Positions 31,711 to 43,514 of a stretch of 64,000 nt of DNA are shown here, in pieces. Made by a program: the position numbers and the translations under genes. The stretch covers positions 268,269 to 332,268 of the forward strand of contig CAUYUJ010009502.1 of the NCBI GenBank assembly GCA_963575745.1, read 5' to 3'. Numbering within the stretch: the stretch's first letter is position 1; each line of letters starts with the position of its first letter. The DNA comes from Prorocentrum cordatum (lineage: Eukaryota > Sar > Dinophyceae > Prorocentrales > Prorocentraceae). The notes beneath the pieces are model-generated. The model ran no database searches, was not told the origin of the DNA, and saw only the letters and a list, made by a program, of their open reading frames with translations.

Positions 31711-32068
31711 AAAAATAGGCTCGTCACCGCCGCCGAGGCCGACCAAGACAACAATGGGCAGACGAAGTAGATACAATGGGGTAACTTTATCTGTGATTCG
31801 CACATGCATTATTTCACCATCATCATCATCATCATCATTATCGCAACGCGTTTGGCGGACTGCTCTGCTCTGACTGCATTCGGGACGGATTTGGCGCGCC
31901 ACCCTAACTGTTGAAGTGTTCCTTTGCCTAATTACGCGTCCTCAGGATGCACGATCCACTGACTGACTAACTGTCGCACCCCCAGACATGTCCGTAGGGC
32001 GGCCGGGCATTTCGCCTGAGACTTCCCCACCACTTGTGATCCTGAAGTCTGAACTGTGAAACATGTTC
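31711..32068. other. No gene seen; possibly the 3' part of the LINE fragment
   Basis: Ordinary composition with a short CAT run (31818-31840). No domain found. Confidence 0.3.
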
Positions 32069-32400
32069 AAAGATGGAGGGCGGACGTTTTCAAAATGTGG
32101 ATATCGCCTTAGCGCCGCGCACATCGGGCCATTTTCAAAATGTCTCTCGCTTTAGCGCCGCGCACAGGTGCCTTAAAAAGTTTGCGGCAATTTCTAGGGT
32201 GGAGGGCGGCTCACAACAGACTCAAGAGACCGTAGGGTTGAAGTCCCAGAAATGCGGTCCTGGCACGATTCAAGATGGTCAAGACAGGACGGCCACATTG
32301 ATTTGCGGAGTTGAAATCCTAGGAATGGTGTCCTGGCACGACTTTGGAGTGTCAACACGCGACTGTCACGTTGAGTCGCGGCGCTGAAGTTACAAGAAGT
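32069..32400 (+). repeat. Diverged short tandem duplications
   Basis: TTTCAAAATGTGGATATCGC and TTTTCAAAATGTCTCTCGCT, each followed by TTAGCGCCGCGCACA, form a duplication of about 55 bp. Downstream, TTGAAGTCCCAGAAATG / TTGAAATCCTAGGAATG and GTCCTGGCACGA form a duplication of about 85 bp. Confidence 0.6.
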
Positions 32401-33289
32401 TTGTTTTTGTAGTCCCAGGATTTTGAAGTCCCAAGAATTCTCGGACTGTGTGGGGCACTTCCCGCAATGAAAACAAAGTCTTGTAGGGACTTCTGAAGAG
32501 GGAACTTAGAGGGAGGGTTTAATGCAACATCGTTGATGCGTCTTGGGTTTACACGGAAAGGGAATGGCCCGACCATGCCTCGAGGATGTTGACGCGCATG
32601 CCATGCAGCTAGCAACAGCGGCGATTGCAGCGAGAGGCTGCCCTCTCCTCCTTAGCATCCTCCTCCTCTTCCTCCTGCCCCTCTTCCTCCTCCCTCCCTA
32701 CTTCCCTTTCTCCATCCTCATCACCATATCTTGCTCTGCCGAATGCTGCCGAGATGCGGCGGAGGCCTTTCCGAAATTCAAGTCGCCCGCGTTCTCCAGA
32801 GTGAGCTTCTCGAAGCCAAGGCCCAGATCCCTAAAGCGATGGAAGGGGGAGGGGCAAAGGAAGAAAAGCGCAGACAGGGGGAGGGGCAGGGGAAGGGGGG
32901 GACAGTGAAAGGAGGTGGGAGGGAGCAGAAGAAGGTGGAGGAGGACGAAGGGCATCCCTGGGATATCCCTAACAGCCACGACGTAGCTGCCTATCTGATC
33001 CTCGCCCTGTCGCACGTTCGTTCGACATCTCACGACACGGGCGCTTCCAAAAGGCAAGGGGCGGTGACTCGCCATAACGTGATCGATGCAATCAAGAGCC
33101 ATGAATAAGAACAAGGAATGACAAATGGCAGTAGTAGAAACATGCAGCAAGAGTAAACGCTTGATGGGAAAGCCAAGAAGATGACGAGGATTGGGACAGG
33201 GATGGCCCATATGAACATACACCCCTGCACGCAAACACAAGTACATACATGAACAGGTCCATTCATATTCGTAGCATGAAAATGGCTAC
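32401..33289. other. No gene seen
   Basis: Mostly unique sequence with a CTCCTC tract at 32640-32720 and a GGGGGAGGGG purine stretch at 32845-32940. Open frames on either strand show no recognisable domain. Confidence 0.35.
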
Positions 33290-33800
33290 TGAAAACGGCC
33301 CGCGAGGCCCAAGAGGGGTCCCAGAGGAACCCAAACTGACAGCCCGAGCCCTTCCCCCCGAGATGGCCCACGAGCGTGTCAGCAGCCCCCCAAGAAGCCC
33401 CGAAGAGGCAGCCCAGACACCCCCAAGACACCCCAAGTGACCTCCAAGAGGCCAAGAAGCCACCAAGAAGCTCCCAAGAGGCCCCGAGTAGGGGCCCCAA
33501 GATACCCCAAGAAGCCTTCGGGAGGCCACTCTTCCATGACCCAAGAGTTACAAAGTTTGTTATCCCGTTCCAAAAGGTTCCCAACAACAAGATGGCCTCC
33601 AAGACGGCGCAACATGGGTTACAACACGGACCTCAGACGCTTCCAGGACGGCCAAGATGACCCCAAGAAGACCGATGATGACCCCAAAACGGCCCCAGAC
33701 GGCCCAAGGTCGCTTCAAAACGGCCTAAGAGGCTCCCAAGACCCCGCCAAGAGGCCTCAAATTGGACATCCAGGAGGGCCAAAGAAGCCAGGAATCAGCG
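33290..33800 (+). repeat. CCCCAAGAGGCC-type minisatellite
   Basis: Short units of 15-20 bp (CCCAAGAGGCCCC, CCAAGACACCCC, GATGGCC). The family recurs at 33900-34000, 43515-44080, 44900-45560 and 58420-58560 in this orientation and, as GGGGCCNTCTTGGGG, at 46530-48720 and 59870-60840. Confidence 0.75.
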
Positions 33801-34590
33801 GTTCCCATACCACTGTTCGATGATTTTCGTATTCTGGCTTTCTCGGGCTTCCAAAAGCCTAACACGACTCGAAAAGCCGTCATCATCACCACAGGGGGGC
33901 ACAAGAGGTCCGCAAGGCAGCGCCCAGACGGCCCTAAGACAACCCCAAGACGGCCCCAGGGAGCCCCAAGGCGGACCAGAAGAGCCACGATGCGGGCCCA
34001 AAAAATATACACCACCACCACGTCTAGTCCTCCTCCCTCCTCAATCTTCCTATTCCCTGCCTCTTTCCTGGGAGGGTGAGGGGGTGAGGGAAGTGGTGGT
34101 GTATATGTGTGGGCCCCGTACACGAGACGGCACGTTGAAGCCCCAACATGTCCGCAGGACGGTCTGGAGAGTCCGCGAGGACGGCATCCGACGGCGCCGG
34201 GACGGCCCGAGAGCACGGCACTGCAGGTTCGAGCGGGCCCCCTAGGTGGCTCGAGAGAGCTCCAGGAACAGGAGAGCCCGAAGTGAAGACTCACACAGCC
34301 CGACAACAAGTATTTTTATTCGGCGAGGAATGGCAGTCTCAGGATAATCACAGCGAAAACGAATTCATGAATTCATGCACGCACTCGTCCAGCGACCTTG
34401 CCACCAGAACTGCGAGCAGGAGTCACAGCCAAATGATGGCTATGCCCGGCTCGCTGCGCAGACCGGCGTAACTCGCGGTCAACGTCATCGAGCTGCGCAA
34501 CCTCGGATATACCCGCCACCGTGCCTGCACGAACTGGGCGTGTTCGAACTTGGGCCGGAACGGGAACGGAAAGAGTGCTTCGGGAATTTG
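33801..34590. other. No gene seen; some CCAAGA minisatellite
   Basis: 33880-34000 is more of the CCAAGACGGCCC minisatellite; the rest is unique. The TTCGTATTCTGGCTTTCTCG block before it resembles the AT-rich spacers found between CCAAGA units elsewhere (for instance 45105-45160). Confidence 0.4.
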
Positions 34591-34760
34591 CCCAGAAGGG
34601 CTCACGGCACCATTCGCTCTTGGGAACTTTGGCTTTCAGAGCTTCGTTGCATCCCCGCTCGCTCTTTGAAGCCTTGGTGTGAAGAGCGTTTTCACGTCAT
34701 CGCTCGCTCTTGGGAGCCTTGGCCTTCCCGCGCTTTTGCTCGAAACCGCTCTCTCTTTTT
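34591..34760 (+). repeat. GCTCGCTCTTGGGAGCCTTG minisatellite, left block
   Basis: Units of 40-60 bp with TCGCTCTTGGGAGCCTTGG and GAAGAGCGTTTTCACGTCA. The same units resume at 35457-35720, so the LINE fragment and the Pro/Ala-rich stretch between them interrupt one array. Confidence 0.7.
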
Positions 34761-34974
34761 TTCCTCTTTCTCTCTCGCAGTCCAATCACCAATCCCTCAA
34801 GGCAAGCACACATCGGAGGAGGAGGGAAAGAGGGGAGGGGGAGGGGGCTACCCGCCGCCGCCGCCTGGCCCGCGGCCCGCCTGGCCGCCGGCCTGGCCCT
34901 CGGCCCAGCCGCCCGCCTGGCCCGCGGCAAGCGTGCCCCGCGCCGCCCTGCTCCGCACGGCGCCGCAGGGCCGG

Positions 34975-35453
34975 CATTGAGCGGGCGCCGCGTCCAACAG
35001 GGCCCGGGCCACGCCCATGGCCAGCCGGACGCTGATCAACGTCCGCCAGCGGGCCCCCCAGCGCGCTGGCAGGACACCGCGGTCCCGCTGGCGCTGGGCC
35101 GCCAGCACAGCAAGCTCGTCCAGCAAGTTGGAGAGCTTGGCGTCCACGCGGCCCCAGGCTTCGACGGCGCACGGGACGACAGCCTTGCCGCCCGTGTCTG
35201 GGTACCGGTCCTCCTTGCACCGGACGCCCTCCGCCGCGGCTGCGCCTGGCGTCGCGGCAGCCGCCGGCAGGATATGCGCGGCCGCGGGGTGGCGCACCGT
35301 GCCGTCGAGGAGACGCTCTGGGGCAGTCGGGTGCCCGAACAGGTCCACGTCCAGGACGGCCTCCTCCAGGACCTCCCTGCCGTCCCGCCAGCGCTTCCTC
35401 AGGCCGAGCTCGGGCACGGTTTGCTCCAGCAGCGCCGAGTACCCGGCGTCTCT
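34975..35453 (-). pseudogene. LINE-like ORF2 C-terminal fragment, minus strand
   Basis: Open from after TAA (35454-35456) to about 34975, then into a Gly/Ala-rich continuation. The layout fits the tail of LINE ORF2 proteins: VPELGLRKRWRDGREVLEEA, LDVDLFG, LLDGTVRHPAAAHILPAAAA, CKEDRYPDTGGKAVVPCAVE, AWGRVDAKLSNLLDELA, then RWGARWRTLISVRLAMGVAR. The order 'DV.F, D.T.RHP, RY...G....P.AVE.WGR' is one I associate with post-RT regions of dinoflagellate LINEs. RT and endonuclease domains are absent, so it is truncated. It sits within the TCGCTCTTGGGAGCC array. Confidence 0.6.
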
Positions 35454-35456
35454 TTA

Positions 35457-35720
35457 GAGCCTTTGAGTGAGGAGTTGTTTACGTCACCGCTCGCTCTTGG
35501 GAGCCTGGGAGTTAAGAGCTGCTTACGTCACCGCTCGACCATTCGCTCTTGGGGCCTTTTCGATCAGATCAGTTTACATCACCGCTTGCACTGGGGAGCC
35601 TTGAGCTGTCTGCACCACTGCTCGTTCCTGGGACCGTTGGCGTTAAAAGCTGCTTACGTCACCAACTCATGTAAAACGGGCGTTTCAGCCACCTCGTGCT
35701 CGTGGGAGCATTGGCATCAA
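35457..35720 (+). repeat. GCTCGCTCTTGGGAGCCTTG minisatellite, right block
   Basis: Five to six diverged units with TTTACGTCACCGCTCGCTCT, TTGGGAGCCTGGGAGTTAAG and AGCTGCTTACGTCACC, continuing the array at 34591-34760. Confidence 0.75.
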
Positions 35721-36459
35721 ATCTGCGTCCGACATTCATCCGGATGAGGGGTCCGTGCCACGCCTACTATATCGCGATAACCATTTGTGTGTGAGCCTTG
35801 GTGCGAGCGAATCTGAGCGTGGGTGATATGAGTGTGAGCGAGTCGGAGTGTGAGCGGATACAGGTATGATCGAGACCTGAGTGCGAGTGAGTCTGAATAT
35901 AGCCAGTGTGAGTACGAGTTGGTCTAAGTATGAGTGAGTCTGAGTGCGAGCGAGTCGAAGTGCGAGTGGGTCTGAGTGTGAGTGAGTCTGAGTCTGGGTG
36001 AGTCTGAGTTTTGAGTTTGATAAATTCAATTCTGCGTCTGAGTGAGCCTGGGTGCGAGGTAGTATGAGTATGAGTGAGTCTGAGGGCTGGTGAGTCTGCG
36101 TGTGAATGAGTATGAGTGCGAGTTGGTTTGGGTGTTGGTGAGTCTACGCTTGAGCGAGTCTGAATATAAGCGAGAGCACATCGGTCGGAAGAAGTAGGTA
36201 CAAAAAATGAAGTAAGAAGGCGGATACAGGAGGTTGGGTTCAGGTAGCCCCAGAGAATTTACAAAACAGCGCCAAAACGGTTATTCAAGTAGGAAGGCGC
36301 AAGAAGAATCAGGATCTGGGAATCCGAAAATACCTACATTCAACGACCGACGAGTGAGCATGCGTGAGCCTGAGTATGATCGGACCTATTCTGAATGTGA
36401 TGGGTGAGTCTGAGTGAGGACGAGGTGCTGATGAGCAAGTCCGAATGATGGGGCACACA
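35721..36459 (+). repeat. GAGTGAGTCTGAG repeat, left block
   Basis: 35790-36170 and 36345-36440 are irregular TGAGTCTGAGTATGAGTGAG-type units of 8-16 bp. 36175-36340 is unique. Confidence 0.75.
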
Positions 36460-37300
36460 AGTCCAACACAATCTGGGGGTGGGCGAAAACAAGCAAACCG
36501 CCCGAGACATCCTCACAATCTGAACCCGAATCCTGAAGTGTCCCACCTCTGGCGGCTCCGCCTTGGGATGCCCAAATGCCACGCCTGCCACATCACGGTG
36601 AGCAGTGGACCACAAAAAAAAACCTGGGGGACAGAAACAGGCATACTGCTTGAGACATCCCCACAATCTGAGCGCGAATCCCTGAGTGCCCAAACTCCTG
36701 GCGGCCCCCCCTTGGGGTGCCCGAGTGCCAGGCCTGCTACATCGCGGTGAGCACTGGACCGCCAAAAAACCGGGGGACGGGAACAAAAGCACATCGCCTG
36801 AGACATCCCGACCATCTGGACACGGACCCCGGAGGGCCCCGACCCCTGGCGGCTTCCCCCCGGGGGTGCCCGAATGCCACGCCTGCTATACCACAGTGAA
36901 CACTGGACCAGCAAAAAAAGTCTGGGGGGCAGAAGCAGGCAAACCGCCTGAAACATCCTCACAATCTGCTCTGAAAGCAAAGGATGTTGGGCACAAAAAA
37001 ACGCAAACCGCCTCAGGCATTCCCACAATCTGGGCGTGACCGGGTCCGTGCAATACCCTCTGGCGGATCCCCCTTGGATTGGTGAAACCAGCGCCTCGTC
37101 TGAGATATCCTCACAATCTGCTCTGAAAGCAACGGATGTTGGGCACAAAAACACACACACACACACACACACACAAATCGCTTCAGGCATCCCCACAATC
37201 TGGGCGCGAACGGGCCCGTGCAATACCCCCTGGCGATTCCCCCTTTGGAGTGCTGAAACCAGCACCTCGCCTGGGATATCCTCACGGCATGCGTGCGTAA
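36460..37300 (+). repeat. Tandem array of about 148-bp units, forward arm of an inverted pair
   Basis: GAGACATCCTCACAATCTG, followed by CCTTGGGATGCCCAAATGCC and ACATCACGGTGAGCAGTGGA, recurs at about 36504, 36652, 36800 and 36950. Shorter units follow at 37010-37290. GAAACCAGCGCCTCGTCTGA and GAAAGCAACGGATGTTGGGC at 37082-37145 are the reverse complement of sequence at 37695-37770. Confidence 0.75.
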
Positions 37301-37500
37301 CTGATTCTGAGCATGCGTGATGTGACTGAGTCTGCGTGAAGGGAAAAGTGAGTCTGAGTATCAGTGAGTTAGGGTAGGGAGTTATGTGACTGAGTCTGAG
37401 TATGAGCGAATCTGAATATGAGTGGGTCTGGATATGAGTGAGTCTGAGTATGAGTGAGTATGGATGAATCTGAATACGTCTGAATGAATCTGAGTGAGGC
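37301..37500 (+). repeat. GAGTGAGTCTGAG repeat, central block
   Basis: GAGTCTGAGTATGAGTGAGT iterations between the two inverted arms. They are the same family as 35790-36440. Confidence 0.75.
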
Positions 37501-37690
37501 TCAGGGAGAAAGAGGAGCAGGAGGAGGGTGAGAAGAGGTGGAGGGTGTCAGCGCGGTCTGAGCAATGACAAAGCAACTATTCTAGGATGTGGGGAAAAAC
37601 TAAAACCCGATGGAAAAACAATGAGTTTTGCCTCCTCAGGCCGTCTGGGGGATCCTCTCGGGAGGCTCTTGGGCCGTCAAAGGAGCCTCT

Positions 37691-38380
37691 TCGGCCGTCT
37701 TCGCGTGCCCAACATCTTCCGCTTTCGGAGCAGATTTTGAGGATCTCTCGGGCGAGGCGCTGGTTTTCGCACCCCGGGGGGCCCAGATTGCGAGGATGTC
37801 TCGGGCGGCTTGCCTGTATGGGTGGCCGGGCTCGCCTGCGTGCAAAGAAGATGCCTCGCGCAAAGGCGCTGGTTTCAGCACCGCCGGGTGCTCGGCTTGC
37901 GACGAGCCAACGCAAGGCGGAACCAGCGCGTGAAGCGGCAGAAGAAGGCCAAGGCTCGATCGACGACAGGACCACCGGGGATCTCAGGAGACCCCGGTTC
38001 TCGGACGTTCGAACATGAGCTTCGTTGATTCAGGGGTCGTTTTGGCGAGCTGCCTGGTGTGATGGCCAGGCTCGTCTGCGCTCGGAGCAGAGTCCGAGGC
38101 TGTCTTGCGGGCGAGGCGCTGGGTTCGGCACTCTCTCAGTGGGGAGCCAGCAAGGTGTTCTCACGGGCCCTTTCGCGCTCAAATTGTGGGGTTGTCTCCA
38201 GCGGATTGCGCGCTTGGGCGCCCGGCACGCTCTGCTTTCGGAGCAGATGGTGTGAAGGTGTCTCGAGCGAGGCGCGTGTTTCGGCACTCCCCACGGGGAG
38301 CAGCATTGTACTTGTTTGTTCCTCCCCGTTCGCGGCCAGTGTGGGGATGTCTCGGGCGGCTTGGCTTGCCTGTTTGGTGG
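37691..38380 (-). repeat. Tandem array, inverted arm
   Basis: About 130-150-bp units with CCAACATCTTCCGCTTTCGG, AGCAGATTTTGAGGATCTCT, CGGGCGAGGCGCTGGTTTTC, TGTCTCGGGCGGCTTG and GTGGCCGGGCTCGCCTGCG. These are reverse complements of the 36460-37300 units. 37501-37690 between the central block and this arm is unique. Confidence 0.75.
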
Positions 38381-38384
38381 CCCA

Positions 38385-38640
38385 GGCCTCTCTCTCTCTC
38401 TCTCTCTCTCTGTTGGAAGCCTCATGGTCGCCGCGATAAAGCAATCGGATCATGCATGTGGGCACCCCAGAGAGGAGCCGCCAGGGTGGAGCACACTTGC
38501 CAGGAAGAGGGAAGAGGGAAGACGGAGGAGGAGGGAGGAGTAGGAGGGAGGAGTAGGAGCAGGAGGAGGAGGAGGAGGAGGGAGGAGGAGGAGGAGGAGG
38601 AGGAGGACGCAGGTAGGGGGGGGAAGGATGGCCGCCAATA
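38385..38640 (+). repeat. (CT)n and (GGA)n microsatellites
   Basis: 38390-38412 is CT. 38500-38610 is GGAGGA/AGG with GGGAGGAGTAGG interruptions. Confidence 0.85.
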
Positions 38641-39171
38641 TATGCACATACGGGGATCTCCGCGTCGAGCAATTTCAAGGTGCGGCTCCCCAGGTCTGGA
38701 CCCCTTCCCAGGGACTGGCTTTTCATCCTGAGTTGCTGTTTGACGGTCCCATGGCCCTGGCAAAAAACCTGCCCTTTTCGTCAAGACGCGAAAATCAGGG
38801 ATGCCCCGAGGATCTCGACAAGAAAAAGTGGCCCTCCTCCTGCTTCGCCCTAGTCCTCCTCCCCGTGAGAGACGGAAGGAGAGAGAAGGAGGCCCCGCTG
38901 CCTGAAGCGCAAGGACTCGACGACGCCGCAGAAGGCGAGCAGCCACCACATGGGCCCCTGCCACTCTCTCGCCGCGCGCGGGCGCGCGCGCGGGGCGGCG
39001 GTATCCGCCGACCCCACAGCGCCTCGTCGTCATCGACGTCCCCTTTCTCCTCCTCCTCCTCCTCCTCCTCCTCCTCCTCCTCCTCCTCCGCCTCCTCCTC
39101 TTCCACCTAGTTCTCCTCGGAGGGGTACCCCCCCCTCCTGGTGGCCGCCAAGCGAGGACGACACGGGCTAA

Positions 39172-39174
<3 letters not shown>
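38641..39174. other. No gene seen; ends in a TCC tract
   Basis: Unique sequence up to about 39045, then CTCCTC to 39110. Long open frames crossing into the CAT array show no domain. Confidence 0.35.
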
Positions 39175-39204
<30 letters not shown>

Positions 39205-39253
39205 AACGCTGCTGACGACGCGGGCGGCGACGACGACGACGACAAAACCATCG

Positions 39254-39297
<44 letters not shown>

Positions 39298-40164
39298 AGC
39301 AGCATCAGCAGCAGCATCATCATCAACAGCATCATCACCAGCATCGCCATCATCACCATCAGCATCATTATCAGCAAAATCGCCATCAGTATCACCATCG
39401 TCTTCATCATCAGCAGCAGCATCAACATCATCATCATCATCAGCAGCATCATCAGCATCATCAGCATCGTCATCATCATCGTCATTATCGTCATCATCGT
39501 CATCATCAGCATCGTCATCAGTATCGTCATCTTCATCGAAATTAACATAAGCATCATCATCAACATCACCATCACCATGGTCATCGGCATCGTCAGTGAC
39601 ATCATCACTATCACCACCACCGCCGCCGCCACCATCCACATCATCTCCACCAGCATCATCGTCAACATCATCAGCATCGTGAGCATCATCAGATTCCTCC
39701 TCCTCAGCATCACAATAATCATCACCACCATCATCACCGTCCTCCTCATAAACATAAGAATAATCCAGAGTGTCATCATCACCATCACTATCACCACCAA
39801 CAACACCATCATCCTCATCATCACAATCATCATCAGCATCATCATCATAATCATCATCGGCATCACTACCAGCATCAGCATCAGCATCATCATCATCCTG
39901 GCCATCACCAGCAGCATTATCATCATTAGAATAATCAGCATCGTCATCATCATCATACTCATCATCATCAGCAGCACCATCGGCGTCATCATTAGCATCA
40001 TCATCATCATCATTATCGTCAGCATCGGCATCGCCACCGTCACCATTCATTAACGTCATTAACATCCTTATCAACACCACCACCACCACCACCACCACCA
40101 CAATCATCATCATCATCATCAACAGCATCATCATCATCAAAAACATCATCATCATCAGCATAAT

Positions 40165-40258
<94 letters not shown>

Positions 40259-40265
40259 GTCATCA
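39175..40265 (+). repeat. CAT/ATC trinucleotide array, about 1.1 kb
   Basis: Imperfect CATCAT with CAG, CAC, CGT and TCA variants, almost pure at 40160-40260. Minus frames encode polyaspartate (DDDDD) or polymethionine. A 636-codon acidic minus frame runs through it, but nothing at either end looks like a protein. Confidence 0.9.
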
Positions 40266-40653
40266 GCCCTCTCTCCCTCCCTCTCGCATCCCTTCCATTC
40301 TCCTCACTCCCTCCCTCCCTCCCTTCTATCATTCCTCCTCTCCCGCGCAGCCACCGTCCCTGTTCGAGATGTTAGGCGCAGCTACGAGGTAGCTGCGAAC
40401 CTCCCCGGGACTGCAGCCAGACGCGCCGACCCGCCGTTCTTCGACGTCAGGTCGGCCGTGCCCAAGACGCCAGACCGTGCTGCCACGACGAGGCATTCGC
40501 CAAAGCCCGCGCGGCAGATGACAGCGAGCTTGCCAGGAAATCACGCGTACACTGCAGCATAGCTCGAACTCGACGACGAACTCCTGCAGAACGTCCAGCG
40601 AAATTCTGGGAGCATAAGCAGCGCCATCCTGCCAACATCTAAATACTCTAGCA
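40266..40653. other. No gene seen
   Basis: A short CCCTCC tract, then unique GC-rich sequence leading into the degenerate open frame at 40654. Confidence 0.3.
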
Positions 40654-42004
40654 GTGTATACCGACTTTGCTCGCCTACCACGAGCCCGACACGATCAGCG
40701 TCTCCGCCGTGGCATCAGCAGAAGAGAACTCACCGCCGTGGCATCAGCAGCAGAGAGCGGCCAAGCCAAAGTGGACTTCTCAATGGCAGCAGCAAGGACA
40801 GTGGTGGCAGCCCCCGTCCAGCGGAGGCCGCAGGAGGACTCGCTCGGCACGGCCAGTGCCCAGGAGCACAGCACAGCTTGCACCGCCGCTCCCGCGACCG
40901 ACCAGCCACACCGAAGAAGAAGAAGAAAAGAAACGCCCACAGCAACCACTTCCTCACCACCAGCAGGCGATCAGGGCCCACCGCGAGCAGTTGAAGATCA
41001 GTCTTCACGTATTGGAGCGTCAACTGACTAGCGCGAACGAGGTGAGGCATCCCACAACGCGCAGCAAAAAACTTGAGCCTGACTATTCCGTCACGCTATA
41101 CATGCTTGTCCGCGAGGGATGCCAAGACCCGTACACGGCAGCAGGCACTATACGCCGATCGCATTCACACGCGACCCAGTGACGCCCAGAAAGCAGAAGG
41201 CGAAGCATTTCAGGCTCATCCGCACGCAGCCGCTCACACGCAGGCCCAGCGTCGAAGACGTGCAAGAGGCCGAGGGTATCCTAGCAGACTTCGAGGACCT
41301 GGAAGAGCACGAAAGCCAACATGAAGACGACGAATGTGACGCCTTCCTGCTGAAGGGGAAGCGTCCGCAGGGCGCCTTTCGCCCAGGTCGCGCGACGTCA
41401 GCGGCAGGGGCAGACCAGCAGCCACCTGCCCCAGTCCGGGTGGCGCCAGCAGAGCCCCAGGCGGCAAGATGCAGCCGCGTGCCTCGCGGCCGCGGAGGCC
41501 ACCAGCACCGACTTGGCCAAGTAGCTTGCCGACTTCAGCCGCCAGAGGTTTCGGCGGCAGATGGCCCAGATCACCGGAGGCGCAATGCCTGCCGCTGCTG
41601 CCCCAGTCGCTCGAGCAGCAGGGCAGGCACCGCCAGCGACAGTTGGGCCACTGGATTGGCCAGCGACCACTGGAGCGTCAGCGCTGGGTGCCGCCAAAAC
41701 GAAGCCAGCGGCAGTGACAGCGCCAGCAACAGCCATGCCACCCCCCGCGACCCCCGCGACGGGCAAGGAAGGGCAGCGGACGAAGGAGCCCTCAGCCAAA
41801 GGAGAAGCCAAGGGACCCACAGCGCCAGTCGCCAGCGGCACCAGCAGCGGAGGCGTGCTGTCGCTCGAGAAGACCAAGCGCCAGCCGCTGCAAACCATCG
41901 CAATTGACGATGTCGGCGACTCCGACGCAACTCAGCCCATGGAGGTCCCTGAAGGTGACTCTCAACCAAGCATCCGTGAAGCGAGAGGTCATCACGGGTT
42001 TTGA
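40654..42004 (+). pseudogene. Degenerate open region, possibly the N-terminal part of a LINE-type protein
   Basis: One plus frame is open at 40667-41182 (WHQQQRAAKPKWTSQWQQQG, then HREQLKISLHVLERQLTSAN). A second frame carries 41119-41480 (SVEDVQEAEGILADFEDLEE), and the first frame resumes at about 41480-42004 (CLAAAEATSTDLAK, stop, LADFSRQRF; later KTKRQPLQTIAIDD). The frame-hopping with codon-like continuity suggests a decayed Gln- and Ala-rich protein. It lies 5' of the LINE fragment at 42385 in the same orientation, so both may belong to one element with the endonuclease/RT core lost. No catalytic motif is visible. Confidence is low. Confidence 0.35.
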
Positions 42005-42384
42005 CCGACTACTATTGTGCGTGCAGGCGCGGGCCATATGACTACGAGCCCAGGAATTCAAAATGAAGATGATCAGTGACCCACCTCCTACTGTGTCTCA
42101 AGAGACCGTTTCACGAGGTATCTCGACTAGCCCTCTACCCTCTACCCCAGCTGGGCCCTACCAAGGTTCTCCTACTTGACCACTGGGACATCCAACTGAG
42201 ATTACCTACACCACCTCTCAGCATGCGTGTGGCATTTTTGTTCCACAGAACAACCACGTGCTTCGATGTAGACCTTCTTAGCTCACGCACGTGCCGTTCG
42301 CATCACGAGCCAAGCGAAAAGAGATCGCCTAGCAGATCCTAAGCATGTGTTTGGAATTCTGCCGCAATTGCAGACCTATCAGGT

Positions 42385-42683
42385 CTACGTCACGACCCAG
42401 ATCTCCTGCCCTTTCATATCGTCATATTCACCGACAGGACAGCAGGGCGATTTCAAGAATGGGGATGGTCAGTCATGCCCACCGACATAGGGTTTCATCA
42501 TCGTTCCCTATGGCCATTACAAGCTGACCGGCGCAGGCTCGATGCGTTCCACTGCCAGCTATTGCGGCGCATTCTGGGTATCAAGCCTTCCCTTCTTTCA
42601 AGAATAACAAACTCACAGATGCTCTAGACAGGGCCAGCATCGAGCCTCTTTCTGAAAAATTATTGAGCAGGCAAAAGAAATAG
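42385..42683 (+). pseudogene. LINE-like reverse transcriptase C-terminal fragment with frameshift
   Basis: Frame 1 reads IVIFTDRTAGRFQEWGWSVM (42418-42477) and later DRRRLDAFHCQLLRRILGIK, PSLLSRITNSQ to 42618. The next frame continues DALDRASIEPLSEKLLSRQK to a stop at 42681-42683. RRLDxFHxRxLRRIxGI, SRxSN and a short LxRAxxxPLSExLxxRQ block form the usual order at the end of LINE ORF2 proteins. The same RLDxF...SRxSN order occurs in the fragment at 31318. The FTDxTA...WGW block resembles the start of an RNase H fold. It has at least one frameshift, so it is dead. Confidence 0.6.
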
Positions 42684-43514
42684 TACCATAAAATGTCAAG
42701 CGGCCTTGTGTCGCTCGTACGTCAGATGGTATGCCAACGAGATGGTACACCACAGACTTGGGTGGAACATCGGCGTCGCGGCCGGCCGAGACAGCAGTGA
42801 ACTTCAGAAGGGTACCAACTTTGTCAACTGAATTGATATATGAGATGACACAATATTTGTCGTGCATTTGACTGTCATCATCATCGTCGTCTCCCTCCTC
42901 ATGTCATCGTCCTCTCAGCGCGCGTTTGGCGCAACGCAGCCGCCCAACCACGCGTTTGGCGTGCCTGTCGCCCGAATTGGCGCGCATATGGCGTGCCTGC
43001 TTCGTTGTGCCCACGCGTTCTACTGGATGCATGGTTTCACTTATTATTATTCTGCCTCAGCTCCAGGCCATGCCCGGCTTATCGGATACCAAGGTAGTAA
43101 GCTCGAGTCAGCAGCTAAGGTTTACCCTACGTCGCTGCTCTCGGCGGTCACCGAGATTGAAGCCGTCATCTGGACGGCAGCCTGGTTTCTTTGCAAATTC
43201 TCCGACCCCTCCCCCCCCTCCCAACCATGTGTGCGCACACCGACAATAGGCAGGTAGGTAGGTACGTGGTGCCTCTCTCGGAGCTCTTGCTGGCAGCCTC
43301 CAAGATCTCAAGGCAGCATTCGGCGGCCTGGTGAAAAGTACTTGCCCGTCAGCGCAGAGAATGTCACCAGCCCTCTGGGCGCAGGTGGAATAACGAGGTG
43401 TCTCGTGCCTCTTCCCAAACCCCTTCTTCCTCCATTCGAGGAGGGGGCTACCCCTCCCCATACCACCTCCCTAGGTCTTGACTGACGGTGGGGGCGGTGT
43501 GTCAGAGAGTCTGG
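42684..43514. other. No gene seen
   Basis: Ordinary composition. Open frames on both strands (for instance plus 42862-43257) show no domain. Confidence 0.35.

Noticed and set aside
38422-40332. Acidic 636-residue protein (polyaspartate)
   Set aside because: A by-product of the CAT array.
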